A stretch of 64,000 bases of DNA. It comes from G965230065 sp965230065 (GTDB lineage Bacteria; Bacteroidota; Bacteroidia; Cytophagales; Cyclobacteriaceae). The notes beneath the pieces are model-generated. The model did no database searches. It had not been told where the DNA came from and was given only the letters and a program-made list of their open reading frames with translations. The stretch spans positions 7,502,001 to 7,566,000 of the forward strand of contig OZ245942.1 in assembly GCA_965230065.1 (NCBI GenBank), given 5' to 3'. The translations under genes and the position numbers were made by a program. Below, in pieces: positions 1-8,478 of the stretch (positions within the stretch are counted from its first letter, which is position 1; each line of letters opens with the position of its first letter).

Positions 1-2801
1 GCAATTTCGTCTCGCTCATTGCGCAACGGAAATACTTTGGCATTGAAAATGGTTTTTCCTACCCGGTCAATACTCTCATAGGTTTTCCCTTTTTCCAGTG
101 CATTTTTTAATACTTCAAGCTGGTCATCATATTCTGCGTATAAATCAAAAATAGAAATACCCACCACCTGCCCGGGCTGTAGTGCCAGTTTATCCAGGGC
201 TTGTCCTTCTGACATGGTAAAAATACCATCCTTATCGGTTGTCCAGAGTATGATAGGAATATTGTTGATAACAGTTCGTAAACGCTCTTCACTTTCTTGC
301 AGGGCTACTTCAGCTTCTTTGCGTTCGGTAATATCAGAAAATAACCCAATGACAGTGTGAACCTTATTGTTGTTATCGCTGACAGGAATTGCTGAAACGC
401 TCATCCACATTTTTTGGGTCGATCCACTCCACTCTTCTTTATCATTACCCATATCGATCAACACCTCATGATTCAGGGATACTTCGCCCTTATATGCCTG
501 AGCAAACACTTTACTAATACCATATGCTTTGTAGAATGGCTCCCGCATCACATTCATTTGCCGGCTTGCATGCTCTGTCATGCCAAGAATGTTCATTTGG
601 GCCTGATTCATCCGCAATAATTCGCCCTGGGTGTCAAAAATCTGTAACCCCATCGGAAGGTTTTCAATAATACCATTCAAAAAGTTTTGGCTCTCCTGTA
701 TTTTCGCCAGCGCATTTTTCAGTTGAATCTCATCTTGCTTTCGTTGCGTAATATTCCGGATTATCACCGTAGCCCCGATAGACTGGTTGTCTACCATAAC
801 CGGAGAGAAAGAAGCTTCGGCATACAGCACCATTCCATGCTCAGCAACAATCTCAAAGTGGTCAGACACATGTTCTCCGCACAACGCTTTGTCAAAATTC
901 TCTTTTGAAGCTTCCACATTATACCCATGAATGGCATCAAACACAGAATCGCCTTTTTGGGGACTGAAGCCATACTGCACTTCTACGGTTTTTGCGAATG
1001 GCTCGTTAAATTCTATTAACTTGTAATTGGTGTCTATCGATAGGATCAAGTCGGTCGTATTGTCAATCATCGCAGAAAGGCTTGCCTCACTCTCTTTAAT
1101 TTTTTGTTCCCTTTCCTTACGACCGCTGATGTCACGGATGTTCATCACAATGCCTTCTTCAATGGGGTTTACAATTATTTGTATCCAGGAAGGAAGTTGG
1201 GCGTATTGGCTGGTATAAAACTCCTGTTCGAAAGAAACCTGCTCGTCCATCACTTTTTGATAGGTGCTAATGCCACCATTGGCAGCTAAAAAAGGGAAAA
1301 GATTGCTGAACTTGCCTCCTACTATCCTCATTTTTTGGGTTTGCAGAAACCTGGCCGCGGCTTCATTCACATCAATGCATCGAAAATCAATTATTTCTTT
1401 TTTACGCCCTTTTTCAGGCCGCATGATAAAAAAAGCCTCCCGGGAATTTTCGTAAGCCGATCGCAGGATTTCTTCGCTATACTTTACTTTTTCTTTCAGC
1501 TTTTCATTAAGCAAAGTAATCTGGTGATTGGCACTTGTTCTTTGCCGGTTCAATCTGAACAAAATAAAAGAAAAAACAAGCAGCAGCAAGGTAGAAGCAC
1601 TAAAGACTCCAATGATCAGTGATTGTGACTTGTTGTATTGGAGTAAATAATCAATTTCGGCCAGATTTTTATCGAAATTATAGGCTGCATCAATTTCGGC
1701 AGCCTGCTGCATCTGTAACTGATTGCGAAGTGAGTCTCTCAGCTGTTGGGCAAGAGAGAGGTATTCAAAGGCTTTTTGATAGTTTTGTTGTTGTTCGTAT
1801 TGCTTTGTATAAGCGTCATAAATATCTATCGTCAAATAAATTTCATCAGTTTGTTGGGCAATTTGCACAGCACTATCGAGGTAAAAGTCAGCCTTCTCAT
1901 ACTTGCCCTGTTTTTGAGAAATGGTAGCTAAACTTACTAATGCACTGGCAGTGCTCTCCCACTCTTCACTTTTTTTACTCAGCCATACATCTTGTATTAA
2001 ATACTCTTTGGCCTTCTCATACTCATTTTTTTCTGCATATACCATCGCTAAATTTCCATATACCAAACCAATGTAAAAACTATCTGGCATTGCATGGGCC
2101 GTTTCCAGCGATTTATTAAAATACAGCATGGAGCTATCAAGCCAATTTAAATTTTTATATGCCAATCCTATGTTATTATAAGCCATCATTTTCATTCTCA
2201 ACCTACCATTCCCTGGTGATGATGCATCTAAAACCTGCGTATAATACCTAATGGCATTGAAATATTCTTTTCCTTTATAGTAAGTATCCCCTAATAATAA
2301 ATATATCTCCCGTGCCTTGGTGGTATATCCATATTGCATATATAAATCAGCTGCTTCCAAATAATAGACAACCCCTTCTTCAAACTTATAACGCCCAAAC
2401 AATAATGCCCCCAGAGCCTCTTTAGATTTAGCCTGCTCATAAGGTAAGTTATTCGTTTCGGCATATTTGATACTTTCCTCGTAATAGGGATATGCCTCAG
2501 AATATAGCTTATGCATTTTATGCAAATCACCCAGTTTCCTGAGCACATGTGGCACCGCATTTTTGTAGGGTAATTTTTTAGCTATACTGAGCGTTGCTTC
2601 CAGGCTGGCTTTTGCTGAGTCCCGGCTAATACCTTTTTGCCTGCGAAAAATCTCATCAATCACCTCGGCATAATGGTTTTCGTCAACAGATTTGAGTTCC
2701 TGAATCAATGCAGCTACACTATCGGAAGGCTGTGTGAATGCAAGTTGGGCACCTCCTCCAAACATTGCTATAAAAAGCAACGTACAAACCAAACTTCTCA
2801 T
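1..2801 (-). CDS. TPR-PAS sensor protein (C-terminal part outside window)
   Basis: The reading frame is open from an ATG at 2801 to the left window edge, giving about 933 visible residues. The protein starts with a signal peptide, then a long stretch of tetratricopeptide-like helices (roughly residues 35-400, repeated Y..A..Y and A..Y patterns), then one membrane segment (IIGVFSASTLLLLVFSFILF, near residue 405), then at least four PAS-type domains separated by the typical ITERK/ISGRK linkers. In Bacteroidota this arrangement (periplasmic TPRs, one membrane helix, cytoplasmic PAS repeats) is normally followed by a histidine kinase or a response-type output, which would lie left of the window. 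It probably senses an extracytoplasmic or redox/ligand cue; the signal is unknown. The output type cannot be read here. Confidence 0.8.
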   Translation of the reverse strand, partial: MRSLVCTLLFIAMFGGGAQLAFTQPSDSVAALIQELKSVDENHYAEVIDEIFRRQKGISRDSAKASLEATLSIAKKLPYKNAVPHVLRKLGDLHKMHKLYSEAYPYYEESIKYAETNNLPYEQAKSKEALGALLFGRYKFEEGVVYYLEAADLYMQYGYTTKAREIYLLLGDTYYKGKEYFNAIRYYTQVLDASSPGNGRLRMKMMAYNNIGLAYKNLNWLDSSMLYFNKSLETAHAMPDSFYIGLVYGNLAMVYAEKNEYEKAKEYLIQDVWLSKKSEEWESTASALVSLATISQKQGKYEKADFYLDSAVQIAQQTDEIYLTIDIYDAYTKQYEQQQNYQKAFEYLSLAQQLRDSLRNQLQMQQAAEIDAAYNFDKNLAEIDYLLQYNKSQSLIIGVFSASTLLLLVFSFILFRLNRQRTSANHQITLLNEKLKEKVKYSEEILRSAYENSREAFFIMRPEKGRKKEIIDFRCIDVNEAAARFLQTQKMRIVGGKFSNLFPFLAANGGISTYQKVMDEQVSFEQEFYTSQYAQLPSWIQIIVNPIEEGIVMNIRDISGRKEREQKIKESEASLSAMIDNTTDLILSIDTNYKLIEFNEPFAKTVEVQYGFSPQKGDSVFDAIHGYNVEASKENFDKALCGEHVSDHFEIVAEHGMVLYAEASFSPVMVDNQSIGATVIIRNITQRKQDEIQLKNALAKIQESQNFLNGIIENLPMGLQIFDTQGELLRMNQAQMNILGMTEHASRQMNVMREPFYKAYGISKVFAQAYKGEVSLNHEVLIDMGNDKEEWSGSTQKMWMSVSAIPVSDNNNKVHTVIGLFSDITERKEAEVALQESEERLRTVINNIPIILWTTDKDGIFTMSEGQALDKLALQPGQVVGISIFDLYAEYDDQLEVLKNALEKGKTYESIDRVGKTIFNAKVFPLRNERDEI

Positions 2802-2977
2802 AAACGGAAGGTTAAATTATCGCTTGTTTATCTAAAAAAAGACCGTGGATGGGTAATTATTCTTCTCTCTTCAAAAATGATACGAGTAAATATACGAATT
2901 TATAGAGATAAAAATGGACCTGAACGGTATCCCTGAGTGCGTAAAAAAAGAGGGGTGTTAAAGAAGGATGGAAGTTT

Positions 2978-3016
2978 GGGTGGGCTAACGAACTGAATAA
3001 GAGTAACAGCCCACCC
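2978..3016 (-). terminator. hairpin downstream of the small secreted-protein gene
   Basis: Two perfect 9-base arms (GGGTGGGCT at 2978-2986 and AGCCCACCC at 3008-3016) are separated by 21 bases, 60 bases downstream of the minus-strand gene ending at 3076. No T-tract follows on the minus strand, so it is only a possible terminator or RNA-stabilising hairpin. Confidence 0.3.
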
Positions 3017-3075
3017 GCACTATCTTGTTGTAAAGGTTATTCTGAAATGTACATAAAACCTGAAAAGGCTTATGG

Positions 3076-3402
3076 CTATTTATAGTTCTTGGCTTTTGGG
3101 CCTTTCAGCTGGGTGCGTTTTTCGTTACTTGAAACAGTAGATGCTTGTGCTTTTTCGCTTTTCTCCCAAACTTTTTGATTTTTTGCTTTGGGCCCTTTTA
3201 CTACTTCTGAAGCAGCACGTTCTGTATACACAACAGTTGTAGCTTTATAAACACCCGGTTTGATGTTTTTGGCATTGGGCCCTTTGAGGTCGCCCCTGCG
3301 TAAAGCTTTACTTTCACCCTTTTCGCTTATAACCTGGGCATAGGTTACTGATGTTCCTACTAAAAAAAAGCTAAGACCTAAGATTATTCCTATTTTTTTC
3401 AT
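3076..3402 (-). CDS. small secreted protein with three KGPxAKNxK repeats
   Basis: 108 residues with a clear signal peptide (MKKIGIILGLSFFLVGTSVTYAQ). The mature part of about 85 residues is lysine-rich and contains the same motif three times: LKGPNAKNIK (about 39-48), VKGPKAKNQK (about 68-77) and LKGPKAKNYK at the very C-terminus. The spacing is roughly 29 residues, and the segments between are unrelated. I do not recognise a named family; related short exported proteins with GPxAKN motifs seem familiar from Bacteroidota but no function is known to me. It lies downstream of, and in the same direction as, a response regulator/kinase pair, with a 136-base gap, so it may have its own promoter. 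The evenly repeated basic motif suggests binding to an anionic partner such as a glycan or nucleic acid, which is inference only. Confidence 0.7.
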   Translation of the reverse strand: MKKIGIILGLSFFLVGTSVTYAQVISEKGESKALRRGDLKGPNAKNIKPGVYKATTVVYTERAASEVVKGPKAKNQKVWEKSEKAQASTVSSNEKRTQLKGPKAKNYK

Positions 3403-3538
3403 TGTATTTGCCGATTAAAGTTTAATTAAGCTTCCTATACAAAGAAACGAACTGTAAATCAGCAAGTTAATACCATTTTATCGGGTATTTTATTTCGTAT
3501 AAACCGAAGATTCTTTCTTCAGGAAATACTTACGTAAT

Positions 3539-4162
3539 CTAAATTATTTTTTTTTCATAGGCCAGACGTACCATTTCCGCGGTATTGGATACTTCCATTT
3601 TTTTCATAATTCTCGAACGGTAAGTTTCTACCGTGCGCACACTCACACAAAGTAAGTCTGCAATTTCTTTGGTGATTTTTCCTTCGGCTACCATGCTTAT
3701 GATCTGTTTTTCCCTTTTGGTAAGCGATTCCACTTCTGAGGCCGGAGAAGCGATACTTTCCAGGATTAACTCAGAAATCCTGTTTTTGAAATACTTTTTC
3801 CCTTCATAAACCTGATTGATGGCCTCTTTCAGCTCGGTTTCGTCTGCCTCTTTTAACAAATAGCCATCGGCCCCTTTTTGCAGGCTTTGCACTACATATT
3901 GTTTTTCTTCATGCATGGTAAGCATGATGCATTTGAGGTTTGGAAACGCTACCTTTATTTTTTCCAGTAACTCAAGCCCTGAAGCTGAAGGGAGCGAAAT
4001 GTCCAGTAGCAATACATCCGCTTGTTGCTGATACAATAACTCCATCAGTTCAGGCGCATCAGCCGCCTCTGCCACTACTTTCAGGGTTTCAGAAGATTGA
4101 ATGAGGGCTTTGACCCCTTTTCTGAATAATTGGTGGTCGTCTGCTATAATAACTTTAATCAT
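3539..4162 (-). CDS. NarL/LuxR-family response regulator
   Basis: 207 residues. Receiver domain at about 1-120 with the acidic pair near residue 8 (IIADDH), phospho-acceptor Asp in LLLDISLP (about residue 54) and the conserved Lys in YLLKEAD (about 104). A LuxR-type helix-turn-helix follows (about 143-203, LTKREKQII ... VSVRTVETYRSRI). I chose the ATG at 4162, which overlaps the kinase stop codon by 8 bases; an in-frame TTG lies two codons upstream. The overlap with the kinase gene makes this the obvious cognate pair and translationally coupled. Target genes are unknown; the small secreted protein just downstream is one candidate. Confidence 0.92.
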   Translation of the reverse strand: MIKVIIADDHQLFRKGVKALIQSSETLKVVAEAADAPELMELLYQQQADVLLLDISLPSASGLELLEKIKVAFPNLKCIMLTMHEEKQYVVQSLQKGADGYLLKEADETELKEAINQVYEGKKYFKNRISELILESIASPASEVESLTKREKQIISMVAEGKITKEIADLLCVSVRTVETYRSRIMKKMEVSNTAEMVRLAYEKKII

Positions 4163-5912
4163 CTTCAATTGGTAATTCTATTTCAATGGTAACACCACTG
4201 TTTTCCGGTTCAATATGCATATTTCCTCCTAAAATAAGTACCCTTTCCCTGATATTTTTCAGGCCCATCCCTGTATTTTTAGGTTGAGGGGCAAAACCGC
4301 GGCCATCATCGCTGATGTAGAAATGCACATTGTCGTCAAATTCTGTAAGGGATATTTTAATAGTACTAGCTCCCGCGTGTTTAATGGCATTGTTCAGCGC
4401 TTCCTGGGCAATGCGGTACAAAGCGATGCCTTTTTCTTTGCTCAAGCGGGTATTTGGCAACAACTCGTTTACGTATTGTATATTAATATCCGTGTTTTTT
4501 TGAAATTCATCCACCAGCATGGCCAAGGCTTCACCTGGGCCAAAATCTACCAGCACCGCGGGCATCAAATTTCTGGATATTCTTCTCACCTCCGTGATGG
4601 TATCGTCAATCAGCTGTAAGAGTTCATCTTTCAGGGAGGCAGGTACGTCGAAATTTGAAATTTTTAACCGGGCGGTGGTGAGCAAAGGCCCGATGCCGTC
4701 GTGCAAATCACGAGACATGCGCTCCCTTTCGTCTTCCTGTGCATTCACCAGGGCTTTTTTAGCTTTTCTTTCCAGCCGTATATTTTGCGCGTTTAGCTGT
4801 ACCAACTGATTTCGCATACGCAAAATGGAAAGCCCCAATTCGTCCTTTGCACTGAGCAGGTCATAATGGGAAGAAAAATCCCCCTCTCCTATCTGATGGG
4901 CAAAGGTAGCCGTACGCCTCAACGCCATAATCAACCGGTTAATGGCATCAGAGATTTGGCCTATCTCCACCATTGTCACCGTACTTGCCTGAACTTCTGG
5001 CAACTCTCCGTTTGCCAGTCGTAATATTTTTTCACGCAGTTTTAAAATGGGCCTCGACAACTGCTTGGCCAGAATAACCGACAAAGCCAATGAAATTATG
5101 ATGAGTAAAAGCGATAACCCAATAAACTGGTCGCGGATGGTAATCACAGGCTCCATGGCCTCCCTGAAGTCTATTTCGGTGAGCAAGGCCCAATGTGTCC
5201 CGGCAAACTGTACGGGCCGGTATGAACCAATAATCATCACATCACGGTAATCGGTATATTTAGCAATCCCTTCATTTCCCTGCAATGCCTGTGTTGCCCC
5301 CAGAGTTTTTACTTCAATAGCATGCGGAATGGTATCTGGAAAAAACCTGGAAACTGTGCGCATACGATGGCCCGGCCCCACCAAATACGATTCCCCGGTA
5401 GCGCCCATGCCTGAACGTTCCATCAAAATATTTTGGAGGCCATCTATGGTGAATAACATTGCTACCGAAAAGGTTTTTTCTTTTAAAATTAAAAAGAAAG
5501 CAGCCCCCTCATATTCGAAAGGTAATACTCCGGCAGTCCATTGCTTGTTTATGGGTTTTGTTATGATATCATTTATAAAATCTGGGTATTTTTGGGTACC
5601 AGCCGAATCCTGAACATATACTGAAGTTACTTCTTCAATTACCCGTAACCGTTCTGTCAGGTCATCATAGCTTTCCTGGTGTGTTTGAAAATAACCGATG
5701 GTGTGGCGGGCTTCATTGACTTTATTCTCTAAATACCCTACGATCAGCTTTTCTTTTAAAATGCTGATAGATTGTAACTGATTTTGGGTGCGCTCCAGCA
5801 AAGCGTTTTTCAATTGGGCATAAAGCGCAACGAAAATTACGACAATAAAAATCAGGTTCAGCCCAAAAAAACACAGAGCCAGCCAGCGTTCCAGTTTGAG
5901 GGATAGTTTCAC
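4155..5912 (-). CDS. HisKA_3-type sensor histidine kinase
   Basis: 585 residues from a GTG start. Membrane helix near residues 11-32, an extracytoplasmic sensing region of about 230 residues (Cache-like in size, with the short motif GATGESYLVG), a second membrane helix near 263-284, a HAMP segment and linker helix, then a HisKA_3 dimerisation domain with phospho-acceptor His404 in SRDLHDGIG, and a HATPase_c domain (about 490-585; N box near EALNNAIKHAG, G box DDGRGF and GMGLKNI). This is the HPK7/NarX-like class that pairs with LuxR-type regulators, and the partner gene overlaps it by 8 bases. The ligand is not evident from the sequence. Confidence 0.9.
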   Translation of the reverse strand: MKLSLKLERWLALCFFGLNLIFIVVIFVALYAQLKNALLERTQNQLQSISILKEKLIVGYLENKVNEARHTIGYFQTHQESYDDLTERLRVIEEVTSVYVQDSAGTQKYPDFINDIITKPINKQWTAGVLPFEYEGAAFFLILKEKTFSVAMLFTIDGLQNILMERSGMGATGESYLVGPGHRMRTVSRFFPDTIPHAIEVKTLGATQALQGNEGIAKYTDYRDVMIIGSYRPVQFAGTHWALLTEIDFREAMEPVITIRDQFIGLSLLLIIISLALSVILAKQLSRPILKLREKILRLANGELPEVQASTVTMVEIGQISDAINRLIMALRRTATFAHQIGEGDFSSHYDLLSAKDELGLSILRMRNQLVQLNAQNIRLERKAKKALVNAQEDERERMSRDLHDGIGPLLTTARLKISNFDVPASLKDELLQLIDDTITEVRRISRNLMPAVLVDFGPGEALAMLVDEFQKNTDINIQYVNELLPNTRLSKEKGIALYRIAQEALNNAIKHAGASTIKISLTEFDDNVHFYISDDGRGFAPQPKNTGMGLKNIRERVLILGGNMHIEPENSGVTIEIELPIEDD

Positions 5913-5977
5913 TATTTGCTATTAATTAAGCACATTGAAAAATCTTCTAAAATAACATGAAAATTTTAGCTTGTAAA

Positions 5978-6016
5978 AAAAATGCCACGAACAGCACAGA
6001 AGTTCATGGCATTTTT
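5978..6016 (-). terminator. intrinsic terminator of the DUF2911 gene
   Basis: Arms 5978-5992 and 6002-6016 pair over 14 of 15 positions (one C/A mismatch) around a 9-base loop. On the minus strand the stem is followed by a run of T. It sits 27 bases after the stop codon of the gene at 6044-6889. Confidence 0.85.
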
Positions 6017-6043
6017 AATGAAATAGATGAAAAATAAATACGA

Positions 6044-6889
6044 TTACTGCAAGTTGGCAATCAATTCTTTATTCATCTGAACAAAACCATCGTTACCCGC
6101 CTCTTGTGCCAGTTTCATAGATTTTTCGGCTGCAGCTTTGGCTTCGGAATTTTTACCGTTTTTTTCTAATAATTTGGCCTGCAAATGCAATACCCAATAC
6201 CGGGAGTCATTAATTTCTACCGCTTTGTTGACCCATTCCAGAGCCTGCTTGGAGTCGCGGTTGGTATTGAAATAATAATTGGCTGCCTGGTAATAATTGT
6301 TTGCCAGCGAAGCCTCGGGATTGGCCATCATCCGGTCAATTTGCGCCATTACCGTTTCATCGTATTTTACTTCCAAAGGAATCCTTACTCTGGTGTTTTC
6401 CCACTCCAGGTCAAGGTTGGCCTTATCGTCTTTAACTTCCGAAAAGTTAAAGGTCAACGTTTCTACTTTTTCAGGCGTAGGTGTGCGCTTTATGGTAAAA
6501 CGCGCGGCATCCAAAGATTCATCATACTGCGCTGTTCCTGCCCGTGGGTTTTCATTTATAATCACAGTCCATTCGTCTTCACCAGGAATGGTAAAAATAG
6601 AATATTCACCTGCTGGCACTTTCTTGCCTCCCAGTGTTATTTCATCACTTACTGTGAGTTTGGTAGCTGCATTGGCACCAGTACGCCATAGCTTACCATA
6701 CGCTTCCAGTCCACCAAAAATTTTACGTCCTTTCACGCCCGGACGTGAGTAGGTAATGCTAATGTCAGTAAGGCCTACACGCTGGCTCACCGTACCTAAC
6801 GGACTGGGGGCCGGGGTTTCAATTTGTGCATTTACATGCATAGTGGCAGCAAAAAACAATGCCATAATGAAAATAGAGATATTTTTCAT
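6044..6889 (-). CDS. DUF2911 domain secreted protein
   Basis: 281 residues with a signal peptide (MKNISIFIMALFFAATMHVNAQ). Residues about 25-170 match the DUF2911 pattern: ITYSRPGVKGRKIFG, LWRTGANAATKL, VPAGEYSIFTIPG and WTVIIN. The last 85 residues form helical TPR-like repeats (NYYQAANYYFN, ALEWVNKAVEIN, AKAAAEKSMKLA). DUF2911 proteins are widespread exported Bacteroidota proteins of unknown function. The gene stands alone, has its own terminator at 5978-6016 and is divergent from the glycosylase gene at 6997. It is periplasmic or surface-exposed by prediction. Confidence 0.9.
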   Translation of the reverse strand: MKNISIFIMALFFAATMHVNAQIETPAPSPLGTVSQRVGLTDISITYSRPGVKGRKIFGGLEAYGKLWRTGANAATKLTVSDEITLGGKKVPAGEYSIFTIPGEDEWTVIINENPRAGTAQYDESLDAARFTIKRTPTPEKVETLTFNFSEVKDDKANLDLEWENTRVRIPLEVKYDETVMAQIDRMMANPEASLANNYYQAANYYFNTNRDSKQALEWVNKAVEINDSRYWVLHLQAKLLEKNGKNSEAKAAAEKSMKLAQEAGNDGFVQMNKELIANLQ

Positions 6890-6996
6890 AAGTTCTAATG
6901 GTTAAGGTTGATATCAAAATTTAATTTACGGCAGTAAAGGTATAAAAAATTCCACCGTTTGCCGATATTGGTTCTTATGCTTTCGTTATTTTCTGT

Positions 6997-7602
6997 ATGC
7001 ATATTTTAGACAAACATTTTTACCAGAGAGAAAACGTAGTCCAGGTTAGTAAAGAGTTGCTGGGCAAGTACCTTGTTACTCAAATTGACGGGGTCAGGAC
7101 CGGAGGCATGATTGTAGAAACAGAAGCTTATTCCCACATCAACGACCGGGCGTGCCATTCCCACATGCAGCGTCGTACCCAACGTACTGAAATTATGTTC
7201 CATGCCGGGGGTGTGGCTTACGTTTACCTGTGCTACGGAATCCATAACCTGTTCAATATCGTTACCAACGTAACTGATAAAGCGGATGCGGTGCTCATCC
7301 GGGCCATTGAGCCAACAGAAAACACAGAAGTAATGCAACGTCGCCGAGGGTTAGATAAAGTAACACCCCGTCTTACTGCTGGCCCTGGTACATTGAGCCA
7401 GGCACTGGGCATCACTAAAAACCATAATGGCACTTCATTAACTGAAAGAGAAACAATTTGGGTAGAAGGCCAGGGCATTACCATTCCCGAAAAATCTATA
7501 ATTGCCAGCCCCCGGGTAGGCATTGGGTATGCAGGCGAAGATGCCCTGCTGCCCTGGCGGTTTCGCATCAAAGGTAATCCCTGGACGAGCAAGGCGAAAT
7601 AA
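6997..7602 (+). CDS. mpg: 3-methyladenine DNA glycosylase, AAG/MPG family
   Basis: 201 residues, the usual length for bacterial AAG-fold glycosylases. Hallmarks in order: FYQR and LLGKYLV near the N-terminus, IVETEAY (catalytic Glu), ACHS, the HAGGVAYVYLCYGIHNLFNIV core, VLIRAIEP, and the late TAGPGTLSQALGI segment. The family excises 3-methyladenine, hypoxanthine and ethenoadenine by base flipping in base-excision repair. It is a single gene with a 190-base gap before miaE. The window also encodes an unrelated HhH-type alkyl-purine glycosylase (49592-50488), so two folds for similar lesions coexist. Confidence 0.93.
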   Translation: MHILDKHFYQRENVVQVSKELLGKYLVTQIDGVRTGGMIVETEAYSHINDRACHSHMQRRTQRTEIMFHAGGVAYVYLCYGIHNLFNIVTNVTDKADAVLIRAIEPTENTEVMQRRRGLDKVTPRLTAGPGTLSQALGITKNHNGTSLTERETIWVEGQGITIPEKSIIASPRVGIGYAGEDALLPWRFRIKGNPWTSKAK

Positions 7603-7792
7603 AAGTTCTTTCCGTGCAAAACATACAATTGACCGTCCGGTATTTCGTAGCTAAATTTGTAGGCAATTATCTTTTTGATTTCCTTGTTTAATTTCCGTGG
7701 GCTGTGTCGCACAATCCGCTTGTCAACATTCCATGCTGGTTGCCCAAACGGAATGAGATTTAAATTTATCCACCTTTTTAAGGTTTAACTTT

Positions 7793-8386
7793 ATGGAAAA
7801 AACCGTACTTCGCCTGCAATTGCCCACCGATCCCCGCTGGGTGCAAATGGCCGATGAAAATATAGAAGAAATCCTGGTAGACCATGCCTATTGCGAACAA
7901 AAAGCGGCATCTTCCTGCATTTCGCTCATTGTACAATACCCCGAAAAAGAAAAGCTGATTGAAGTGCTTACGCCCGTAGTAGCCGAAGAGTGGGATCATT
8001 TTACCAGAGTGCTTGAGCACCTGAAAAAAAGGGGCTATCCGCTGGGCAAACAGCGGCACGATGAGTACGTGGTGGCTCTCATGAAGCACATAAAAAAAGG
8101 GGGGGCACGTGACCACCAGCTCATGGAGCGGCTGCTCATCAATGCCCTGATAGAAGCCCGCAGTTGCGAAAGGTTTAAATTGCTCTGGAAGAATATACAA
8201 GATGAAGAACTCAAAGCGTTTTATTACGAACTCATGGTGTCTGAAGCCGGTCATTATGTGAACTTTATCAAACTAGCCAAAGAATACATGCCCGAAGAGA
8301 CCGTCAACCAACGCTGGAAAGAACTGCTTACCATTGAAGCCGAAATCATCCGCAACCTTGACGTGCGTACCAACCGTATGCATTAA
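7793..8386 (+). CDS. miaE: tRNA-(ms2io6A)-hydroxylase MiaE
   Basis: 197 residues, a ferritin-like diiron monooxygenase that hydroxylates the isopentenyl group of ms2i6A at position 37 of tRNAs reading U-starting codons. The iron ligands expected in this family are visible: E near HAYCEQKAAS, EEWDHF, EARSCERF and SEAGHYVNF, arranged over the four-helix bundle. The N-terminal LQLPTDPRWV is also typical. The substrate requires MiaA and MiaB, not in the window. Start is the ATG at 7793. Confidence 0.92.
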   Translation: MEKTVLRLQLPTDPRWVQMADENIEEILVDHAYCEQKAASSCISLIVQYPEKEKLIEVLTPVVAEEWDHFTRVLEHLKKRGYPLGKQRHDEYVVALMKHIKKGGARDHQLMERLLINALIEARSCERFKLLWKNIQDEELKAFYYELMVSEAGHYVNFIKLAKEYMPEETVNQRWKELLTIEAEIIRNLDVRTNRMH

Positions 8387-8441
8387 AAAGTACTTTTTTA
8401 CGGTGAATTACCACCATTTTTTCATCATGTTTACCCATTTT

Positions 8442-8465
8442 TTACGTTATCCAAGGTAAACGTAA
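8442..8465. promoter_or_regulatory. short dyad upstream of the MORN-like gene
   Basis: TTACGTT (8442-8448) and AACGTAA (8459-8465) form a 7-base inverted repeat 14 bases upstream of the TTG start at 8479. It could be an operator or a small 5' hairpin near the ribosome binding region; nothing else supports either reading. Confidence 0.25.
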
Positions 8466-8478
8466 GCAAACAATTTTT

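Noticed and set aside
7233..7712. 159-residue minus-strand frame over the glycosylase gene and its downstream spacer
   Set aside because: Most of it is antisense to mpg; the N-terminal part outside it matches nothing I recognise and no ribosome binding context was seen.
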